From an uncultured Collinsella sp. (GTDB lineage Bacteria; Actinomycetota; Coriobacteriia; Coriobacteriales; Coriobacteriaceae): DNA of 9,885 bases. The stretch's first letter is position 1. Each line of letters opens with the position of its first letter. Shown here piece after piece: positions 1-5,252 of this stretch. The stretch covers positions 1 to 9,885 of the forward strand of contig CAAESW010000053.1 of assembly GCA_900758845.1 (NCBI GenBank). The letters are read 5' to 3'. The position numbers and the translations under genes were made by a program. The notes beneath the pieces are model-generated. The model had not been told where the DNA came from. It ran no database searches and saw nothing but the letters and a program-made list of their open reading frames with translations.

Positions 1-1249
1 CCGGGGCAGGTGCGGGCGCGGGTGCCGGAGCAGGGGCAGGTGCAGGGGCAGGTGCCGGAGCAGGTGCAGCACCAGTGGCGGCCGTGGGATTGAATCCCGC
101 AGGAGCAGGCTTCTTCTCACCCGGGAGCACAAACGTCAGGACGTCGTCGGTATCCTCGTCGGACCACTCGCTGGCATGGCGTGCCGCCCAATAGCCAACG
201 GCGCGATACTTGAGCATCTTGCCAAACACAGTCAGGAACACCGTGACAAAGGCAACGATCATCAAGAACAGAATGAGCGTGATGCCGCCGCCCGTGATGA
301 TTGCCTCGAGACCCGAAGGACGAGAATAGTAGCCGTAGTAGCCATAGCTGCTAATGCCCAGCGCGGCAACAAAACCAAAGATGGCGGTGAAAATCCAAGT
401 GATGATATTGGAAACAATGCCCGTCAAAAACTCGGGGAGAATCGATGCGCAGAACAACTTGCCCAGGTTGGCCTTATAGGACTTCCAAACCTTCTCGAGC
501 GAAAACGCGCTCTCCACGCGGCCGGCGACTGCAAAGTGCATCACAGCGGCATCGCCAAACATCTTAAACAGAATGCCCAGCACCAGCGAAACAATCACAG
601 CAAAGACGAGCAGACCCATCGACCCAACAAGCGCGCCCTCGAGACCGCGCGACCCGTAAAAATAATACGAACCGACAGTGCCGATCACAGCGCTCTCGAT
701 CGCCGAAAGCACCACGCCTATCACCGGGATAACGGCGATGAACTCGAGCACGCCTGTAATGACAGACGAGAAAATGCCCAATCCAAACGAGGTCGAGCGC
801 AACAGCGGACGCTCCATGCCGTTATCATCCTTGAGCGACAGGTCACGACCCCACTCGATAGCAAAGCCCGCACCGCACACGCTTGCCACGTACGCGAGCA
901 AAAAGCCAATGGCCGCTGCGATACCGCCGATAACGGGGATAAACAGCACCAGCACCGAGACAACACAGATCAGCGCCGGCAAAAAGGCGATCTGGCATAC
1001 GCGAACCAAGGCGCCGGGAACCTTGAGCATGTCGTTGAAGGCCTGAGCCATGCAACCCTTGGGCACGTTCATAGCCGGCTGGGGCGCAACGAACGGCTGC
1101 GGCTGCGGCTGGGCAAACGGCTGACCCTGCGGCTGAGGTTGAGCTTGCGGAGCGGGACCGGCGGCCTTGACCTCGGTATTAGGGGCACCGCACACGCCGC
1201 AGAACTTGTCGTTATCGCCCATGGGGGCGCCACACTGCGAACAGAACAT
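1..1249 (-). CDS. Zinc-ribbon, proline-rich, polytopic membrane protein (3' end cut by window edge)
   Basis: An open frame of 416 codons runs off the left edge without a stop. It begins with a CxxC-x10-CxxC zinc ribbon (Cys3, Cys6, Cys17, Cys20 in MFCSQCG...FCGVCG). A Pro/Gln-rich linker follows at about residues 31-60. Next comes a hydrophobic region with roughly six membrane segments, containing an AVMHFAVAGRVESAF stretch that reminds me of DUF4013-type proteins. The visible end is an acidic stretch and then a Pro-Ala dipeptide run of about eleven units that continues past the edge. I chose the ATG at 1249 over the one at 1258: the GAAGGG ribosome binding site directly abuts the 1258 ATG but lies nine bases from the 1249 ATG, and family proteins usually start MFC. 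Function is unknown; a sensor or scaffold in the membrane is only a guess. It follows the YitT gene by about 150 bases with no clear terminator between them. Confidence 0.85.
   Translation of the reverse strand, partial: MFCSQCGAPMGDNDKFCGVCGAPNTEVKAAGPAPQAQPQPQGQPFAQPQPQPFVAPQPAMNVPKGCMAQAFNDMLKVPGALVRVCQIAFLPALICVVSVLVLFIPVIGGIAAAIGFLLAYVASVCGAGFAIEWGRDLSLKDDNGMERPLLRSTSFGLGIFSSVITGVLEFIAVIPVIGVVLSAIESAVIGTVGSYYFYGSRGLEGALVGSMGLLVFAVIVSLVLGILFKMFGDAAVMHFAVAGRVESAFSLEKVWKSYKANLGKLFCASILPEFLTGIVSNIITWIFTAIFGFVAALGISSYGYYGYYSRPSGLEAIITGGGITLILFLMIVAFVTVFLTVFGKMLKYRAVGYWAARHASEWSDEDTDDVLTFVLPGEKKPAPAGFNPTAATGAAPAPAPAPAPAPAPAPAPAPAP
21..64. repeat. Short direct repeats encoding the Pro-Ala tract
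   Basis: GGTGCCGGAGCAGG occurs at 21-34 and again at 51-64, a period of 30 bases. CAGGGGCAGGTGC occurs at 31-43 and 43-55, a period of 12 bases. All units are multiples of six bases, so each gain or loss changes the protein by whole Pro-Ala dipeptides and keeps the frame. The tract continues past the left edge, so its full length is not visible. Confidence 0.75.
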
Positions 1250-1399
1250 CGAAATCATCCCTTCGTATCTAGAGCGAATCACCTGGATCGCAAACGATGT
1301 CTTTGGCATCATTATCGCCCAATGTGAGGACAAATACCCCAAGATGACCGATTTGCAACGTGGGTAGCCTTATTCAATGATTCGAAGCGCGCACCAGGG

Positions 1400-2422
1400 C
1401 TAGTTCGTGCCGCGGAAGCCCTTGCCGACGATTTCGGAGCTATCGACGATGGTGATGAAGGCGCCAGGGTCAATCTCGCGGGTATAGCGGCGCAGTTGCA
1501 CTGCCTCGCGACGGCTCAGCACGCTCATGATCACCGTGACGCACTTGCCCGAGAAGGCGCCGTAGCCACGGCTGATCGTTGCCGTGCGGTTGAGATGCTT
1601 GACGATAAACTCCTCGACCTTAAGGGGCTCGGAGCAAATGATCGTGCAGACCTTACGAAGGTGAATGCTCTCGATAGCCTTGTCGACCACAAGCGTCTTG
1701 GCAAACAGACCGAGCACGCAGTACAGACCGACGCGCGGGCCATACAGGAAAGCCGCGATGGTCACGATGCCGATATCGACCAGCAACAGGGCACGGCCGA
1801 TCTCAAGTGTCGTGCGGCGTTTGAGAATCATGGCAAGGATGTCGGTGCCGCCCGTCGAGGCGCCAATGTCAAAGACAATGGCACTGCCCAGCGCCGGCAA
1901 GATGACGGCAAAACACAGGTCGAGCCACATATCGCCCGTCATCGAAACATCCGACGGAATGAAGAGCTCAAACAGCGAGACGTAGGCCGAAAGCGCAAAC
2001 GAGGCAAAGACACTCCAAAGGATTGCCTTGCGCTCCAAAAAGATAAAACCCAAGATGACCAGGACCGCGTTGATAATCCACATAAAGACGCCGACGGGCA
2101 GAGTCGGGAACAGCGTGGAAAGAATGACCGACACGCCCGAGGTGCCGCCGAAGGCAAAGTGATTGGGGGTTTTAAAGGCCACGATGGCAAAGGCCGTGAG
2201 GACCAGGCCCAGATTGAGCTCGGCAAAAAAGCGCGGAAAGCCTGGCTCCTGGCTGCGCTTGCGGCCGGCGCGCTCGCCACGTTCGATATCCTCGCGACCG
2301 ACAACGCGCTCCATCGGCACCACCGGAGGACGATGCATCTCCTCGGCGGCACGCGACGCCGCCTCTGCCGCAGCGGCTTCAATCGCCCATGCCTTGCTTT
2401 CGGTCTCGTGTTCGTCGGCCAT
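1400..2422 (-). CDS. YitT-family membrane protein with C-terminal DUF2179 domain
   Basis: The 340-residue protein has the YitT layout: about five membrane segments (first near 67-85), the glycine-rich loop FGGTSGVS at 91-98, its partner GASTGGTDILAMIL at 187-200, and a soluble C-terminal DUF2179 domain at about 255-335 with RGYGAFSGK and the terminal VGKGF motif. Family members are integral membrane proteins of uncertain function; transport has been proposed, without a settled substrate. The start ATG has GAGGGG eight bases upstream. The first 65 residues are an unusual highly charged, Ala/Glu/Arg-rich cytosolic extension, which makes the protein longer than the roughly 280-290 residues I expect for this family. 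It stands alone after the terminator of the asp23 operon and probably has its own promoter in the 116 bases between that terminator and the start. I could not identify a convincing -35/-10 pair there. Confidence 0.9.
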   Translation of the reverse strand: MADEHETESKAWAIEAAAAEAASRAAEEMHRPPVVPMERVVGREDIERGERAGRKRSQEPGFPRFFAELNLGLVLTAFAIVAFKTPNHFAFGGTSGVSVILSTLFPTLPVGVFMWIINAVLVILGFIFLERKAILWSVFASFALSAYVSLFELFIPSDVSMTGDMWLDLCFAVILPALGSAIVFDIGASTGGTDILAMILKRRTTLEIGRALLLVDIGIVTIAAFLYGPRVGLYCVLGLFAKTLVVDKAIESIHLRKVCTIICSEPLKVEEFIVKHLNRTATISRGYGAFSGKCVTVIMSVLSRREAVQLRRYTREIDPGAFITIVDSSEIVGKGFRGTN

Positions 2423-2538
2423 TACGGCAACCCCTCGTTAACAATTTGGAAACAATGCGCCCATTAGGGTAACGCGGAACGCGAAGATTGCAACCCTTAG
2501 TTAGACGAGCGGTATGCCTGCATCGGGGGCATACAAAT

Positions 2539-2576
2539 AACGGCCGGCCGCACATACATCCGTGCGACCGGCCGTT
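2539..2576 (-). terminator. Terminator hairpin after asp23
   Basis: The arms AACGGCCGGCCGCAC (2539-2553) and GTGCGACCGGCCGTT (2562-2576) pair at 14 of 15 positions around an eight-base loop. In the direction of asp23 transcription the hairpin is followed by ATTTGTAT, a weak T-rich tail. It is the likely end of the amaP-DUF2273-asp23 transcript. Its upstream arm touches the end of the dispersed palindromic element at 2572-2630. Confidence 0.7.
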
Positions 2577-2630
2577 TGACGTTTTCGCAGATAAAACCTG
2601 CCAAAATAAACATCCCTTTTTGGTAGGTTA
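2572..2630 (-). repeat. Dispersed palindromic element, copy with deleted core, overlapping the asp23 stop
   Basis: The arms AACCTGCCAAAA (2595-2606) and TTTTGGTAGGTT (2618-2629) pair at 11 of 12 positions, with one G-T wobble, around an 11-base loop. Read on the minus strand it aligns with 7456-7514 read on the plus strand at about 51 of 61 columns by hand. The match continues beyond the palindrome through TTATCTGCGAAAACGT. The loop core reads GGGATG where the other copy has GGGACAGG, a two-base deletion plus one change. The arm supplies two bases of the TAA stop of asp23, so the element lies right at the end of the gene. Confidence 0.7.
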
Positions 2631-3155
2631 CTCGTGCTGGCTGGTGCGATGCTCGTACTCCTCGGGGGTGATGACATCCTCGATGCGCAGGTTGACGCCC
2701 GCCACCTCAAGGCCGGTCATCGCGGCCAGACGCTCGGTGACGCGCGCCTTAACGTCGTCAAAGATCGCAGGCGCATAGGCGCCGTACTCGATGATGACCG
2801 AAATGTTGACGACCACGCGGTTGTCATCGGTGACCTCAACCGTCACGCCCTTGGTCAGGTTCTCGGCACCAAACTGCTCCTGCACAAAGTGCATGAGGTT
2901 GCCCTTCATGCCCAGGACGTGCGGCACCTCGCGGGTGGCCATGGCGACGATCTTCTCGATCACGCCGTTGGAATAGGTCAGCGAGTCCTCGGACTCGTCC
3001 GCCTCCTCGTCCATCTCCTCGTTGTCCTCATCCGCATCGGACTCGGCCTCGACGAGCGCCTCGTCCTCGAGCGTTACGTCCTCCGCCTCGGCGGCGACGG
3101 CCTCATTCGCCTCGAGCTCGGTATCGGCTACATCGACCTTCGTGTTAAAAGCCAT
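2628..3155 (-). CDS. asp23: Asp23/Gls24-family envelope stress protein
   Basis: The 175-residue protein has an Asp23 domain from about residue 59 to 170 (SNGVIEKIVAMATREVPHV, then EVTDDNRVVVNISVIIEYG, then GLEVAGVNLRIEDV). In Staphylococcus, Asp23 is an abundant cytosolic protein held at the membrane by AmaP and linked to cell-wall and alkaline stress. The first 58 residues are an extremely acidic extension: I count 26 Asp/Glu and a single Lys. This is probably disordered and is unlike a minimal Asp23. The start has AAGGAGG six bases upstream of ATG, a very strong ribosome binding site. It is the third gene of the amaP-DUF2273-asp23 operon, 44 bases after DUF2273. The stop codon lies within an arm of the palindromic element at 2572-2630. 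Confidence 0.92.
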   Translation of the reverse strand: MAFNTKVDVADTELEANEAVAAEAEDVTLEDEALVEAESDADEDNEEMDEEADESEDSLTYSNGVIEKIVAMATREVPHVLGMKGNLMHFVQEQFGAENLTKGVTVEVTDDNRVVVNISVIIEYGAYAPAIFDDVKARVTERLAAMTGLEVAGVNLRIEDVITPEEYEHRTSQHE

Positions 3156-3199
3156 GGTTCCTCCTTATGCCTGCCGCGGATGCGACAGTCGAATTCATA

Positions 3200-3577
3200 T
3201 TAGCGGCCGCTAAACAGACGGCCGAAGAAGTTGACGATACCGTTCTCGCCGTCGCGAATCTGGCCGATCACGGCGCCGATCAGCACAAAGAATGCGATGA
3301 CGAGCGTGTCCCACAGGCCCAACGTAAGTACCAGCACGGCAAGGATAAAGCCTGCCACGGCGCCGAGCGTAGTGTTGGGATGGCGCACGGCGTAGCTCCA
3401 GATAGCAGCGCCCGTACCTTTGATGAGACCCATGGCCTCGTCAAAGTCGTTGGCGGCGCTGTCGTGCTGCTCGCCGGCCTCGGGCTTGGTGTCGGCGGAC
3501 TCGCCTGCCAGCGTAGCGTTCTGGTCGATCGTCAGGCGCGGCGTGCGGGCGGTCTTGTCTTGATTGGTATCACTCAC
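3200..3577 (-). CDS. DUF2273 small membrane protein of the Asp23 operon
   Basis: The 125-residue protein has a polar N-terminal half (1-55) and a C-terminal DUF2273 domain with two closely spaced membrane segments (about 69-87 and 90-106) and the ending FFGRLFSGR. DUF2273 proteins are regular partners of Asp23 and AmaP; their molecular role is not settled. I set the start at GTG 3577 because GGAGG lies six bases upstream. An open frame in the same register extends to 3796, but that part lies inside amaP in another frame and reads as Arg/Pro/Ser-rich nonsense. The start overlaps the last eight bases of amaP (GGTGAGTGA), which suggests translational coupling. Confidence 0.9.
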   Translation of the reverse strand: MSDTNQDKTARTPRLTIDQNATLAGESADTKPEAGEQHDSAANDFDEAMGLIKGTGAAIWSYAVRHPNTTLGAVAGFILAVLVLTLGLWDTLVIAFFVLIGAVIGQIRDGENGIVNFFGRLFSGR

Positions 3578-4115
3578 CGGAAACCTCCACGGTCTGGACG
3601 GTAGTCTTGGATGGCAAAAAACGGACGCGCGCGGTCGTGCCCGGCGTGCCGAGCATGGTGTCGCAGGCCTTCTCGATGCGCTGCTGCATCGAGGTGGCAA
3701 GAGCGGCAACGTCCTTGTCATCGAGCGCGATGGCCTCGACCTTAAAACGAACGCGCGACTCGTCGGAGCCTTGAACGCGTGCCTCGACATGCTCAACCAT
3801 CACGCGATCATCGCGCTCTGCCGCGGCACGGGCGCACGAGGAAAGCGCTGCGAGCGTGACCTCGATATTGCGCTCCCCCGCCGGATGCACGCAGGACGGC
3901 TCGCGACGCGCGAACATCAGGCGGAAAAAACCGATGAGCACGCCAAGCGCCACGATAGCGGCACACACCGTAACGACGACGCGAGGCATGGCGTCACGCA
4001 GCAGCAGCATAAAGCGATACGTATACGGTCCCCAGAACTGGCAGACAAGCGTACCCAGCGCCACGATGGCGGCGGCAAGATACACGATCGCTAGGGCTCG
4101 TTTGAGTACGCGCAC
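3570..4115 (-). CDS. amaP: AmaP, alkaline shock membrane anchor protein
   Basis: The 181-residue protein has two membrane segments near the N-terminus (about 7-27 and 46-67), then a soluble domain (68-181) resembling the Asp23-interacting part of AmaP. In Staphylococcus AmaP recruits Asp23 to the membrane. The order amaP, DUF2273, asp23 matches known clusters. I set the start at GTG 4115 because AAGGGAG lies five bases upstream. A longer frame to 4244 would place its first codons inside a terminator hairpin (4174-4211) and over the -10 box at 4165-4170, so the extra 43 residues are very unlikely. The resulting length fits the family. It is the first gene of its operon. Confidence 0.9.
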   Translation of the reverse strand: MRVLKRALAIVYLAAAIVALGTLVCQFWGPYTYRFMLLLRDAMPRVVVTVCAAIVALGVLIGFFRLMFARREPSCVHPAGERNIEVTLAALSSCARAAAERDDRVMVEHVEARVQGSDESRVRFKVEAIALDDKDVAALATSMQQRIEKACDTMLGTPGTTARVRFLPSKTTVQTVEVSGE

Positions 4116-4164
4116 GCGCGCTCCCTTCAGGTTTCGGTCCACAGAATGCAAAACGATTCGCATC

Positions 4165-4192
4165 ATTATAAAAGAGCCGGGTCCGGTGCCAT
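4165..4192 (-). promoter_or_regulatory. Candidate promoter of the amaP-DUF2273-asp23 operon
   Basis: A perfect TATAAT lies at 4170-4165 on the minus strand. ATGGCA (four of six to TTGACA) is 16 bases upstream at 4192-4187. A transcript starting near 4158 would have a leader of about 43 bases to the amaP GTG. The -10 box lies in the T-rich tail of the yebC terminator, so termination and initiation share the same bases. The -35 match is modest, and it lies in the loop of the terminator hairpin. Confidence 0.5.
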
Positions 4193-4211
4193 ACGCACGC
4201 GGATCCGGCTC
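4174..4211 (-). terminator. Rho-independent terminator of yebC
   Basis: The arms GAGCCGGGTCCG (4174-4185) and CGGATCCGGCTC (4200-4211) form a 12-base stem with one G-T wobble and a 14-base loop. On the minus strand the stem is followed directly by TTTTATAAT, a classical T-tract. It lies about 70 bases past the YebC stop. Confidence 0.8.
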
Positions 4212-4280
4212 ATCTATTCCACGAGGCTTGCATGCTCGCTTCATTATGCCCAGATATGCACGGCTTAACCCGTGTGGGCG

Positions 4281-5087
4281 CTACTCCTCCTCGAGGGCAG
4301 CGATGACCTCGTCGGTCATATCCATGGTGCTGTAGACGTCCTGGACGTCGTCGAGCTCCTCAAGACGGTCGATAAGGCGCTGGACCTTCTTGGCGTCGGT
4401 ACCGGAGACCTCGGTCGGGGTGGTCGGGACCATAGTGGTCTCGGAGCCCTTGACCTGGACGCCCTGCTCCTCGAGCGCCTTGGAGACAGCCATGACGTCG
4501 TTAGCAGCGGTCCAGACGATCCACTCCTCGCCGGCGTCCTCGTAGTCCTCGCCACCGGCCTCGGCGATGGCCATCATGAACTCATCCTCGTCACCGGCAG
4601 GACCGTTGGCGATCATGGTCTCCTTCTTGGCGTTCTCGTCCAGGATCTCCTTGGCGACGACGATCTGACCCTTGCGCTCAAACTGGAAGGCGACGGAGCC
4701 GGAGGTACCCAGGTTGCCGCCAGCGTGGGAGAAGGCGGAACGGACATCAGCGGCGGTGCGGTTGCGGTTGTCGGTCAGGCAGTCGACGTAGACGGCGACA
4801 CCGGCAGGACCGTAGCCCTCGTACACGATGTTCTCGTAGACGGCGGCATCGGCACCCGAACCAAAAGCCTTGTCGATAGCGGACTTGATCTTGTCCTTAG
4901 GCATGGACTGAGCCTTGGCCTTGGCAACAGCAGCGGCGAGGCTGGCGTTGTTCTCGGGCAGCGGGTCGCCGCCGAGACGGGCAGCAACGGTGATGTTGCG
5001 GCTCAGCTTGGAGAAGAGGGCGGAACGCTTGGCGTCCTGCGCGCCCTTACGATGCTTGGTTGTGGCCCACTTAGAGTGTCCGGACAT
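4281..5087 (-). CDS. yebC: YebC/PmpR (TACO1) family protein
   Basis: The 268-residue protein opens with the family hallmark MSGHSKWATTKHRKG and continues with DAKRSALFSKLSR. The middle domain has YEGYGPAGVAVYVDCLTDNRNRT (about 89-111) and GGNLGTSGSVAFQFERKG, and the C-terminus is acidic. It is somewhat longer than the usual 240-250 residues, mostly through acidic stretches around 165-185. The family has been described both as transcriptional regulators (PmpR) and, more recently, as ribosome-associated factors that relieve stalling at proline stretches. The sequence alone does not choose between these. AGGAGA lies five bases before the ATG. A terminator follows it, and it is separated from the upstream membrane-protein gene by 165 bases holding a palindromic element and presumably its promoter. 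Confidence 0.93.
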   Translation of the reverse strand: MSGHSKWATTKHRKGAQDAKRSALFSKLSRNITVAARLGGDPLPENNASLAAAVAKAKAQSMPKDKIKSAIDKAFGSGADAAVYENIVYEGYGPAGVAVYVDCLTDNRNRTAADVRSAFSHAGGNLGTSGSVAFQFERKGQIVVAKEILDENAKKETMIANGPAGDEDEFMMAIAEAGGEDYEDAGEEWIVWTAANDVMAVSKALEEQGVQVKGSETTMVPTTPTEVSGTDAKKVQRLIDRLEELDDVQDVYSTMDMTDEVIAALEEE

Positions 5088-5171
5088 ACGTGTCTCCTAT
5101 CGGTTTCGACCTAAAGCCCAGCGCAGATGCTCGGGCAATATAAACAAACGTCGTTATGATATACCTACTGG

Positions 5172-5193
5172 CCTGCGAGATAAACCCCAAAAT
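5172..5193 (-). repeat. Possible decayed half-copy of the 59-bp element
   Basis: On the minus strand ATTTTGGGGTTTATCTCG resembles ATTTTGGCAGGTTTTATCTGCG of the copies at 2572-2630 and 7456-7514, with three small deletions. The matching left arm and GGGACAGG core are missing. It may be a remnant or a chance match. Confidence 0.3.
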
Positions 5194-5217
5194 GAAGGCG
5201 TCGTGATGATGACCCCT

Positions 5218-5251
5218 TTGGTGCAAAGAAACCTGACCCCCAATGCACCAA
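5218..5251 (-). repeat. Palindromic element with GGGTCAGG core after the DUF6020-like gene
   Basis: The arms TTGGTGCA (5218-5225) and TGCACCAA (5244-5251) are a perfect eight-base inverted repeat around an 18-base loop. Read on the minus strand the loop is TTGGGGGTCAGGTTTCTT, a variant of the GGGACAGG core seen in the other elements. It begins one base past the TAA stop of the membrane protein. It has no T-tract on either side, so it is not an ordinary terminator. Confidence 0.6.
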
Positions 5252-5252
5252 G

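Noticed and set aside
176..1327. Long plus-strand open frame of 383 codons
   Set aside because: It is antisense to the zinc-ribbon membrane protein, has a His/Arg/Asp/Asn-rich low-complexity composition and no recognisable domain. The minus frame has a ribosome binding site, zinc ribbon and membrane segments.
3578..3796. N-terminal extension of the DUF2273 protein
   Set aside because: It lies in another frame inside amaP and is Arg/Pro/Ser-rich. GTG 3577 has GGAGG at the right spacing.
4116..4244. N-terminal extension of AmaP from ATG 4244
   Set aside because: It would translate through the yebC terminator hairpin and the -10 box. GTG 4115 has a strong ribosome binding site and gives the family length.
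4257..4275. Five-base hairpin CACGG/CCGTG just past the yebC stop
   Set aside because: Too short and without a T-tract; the real terminator follows at 4174-4211.
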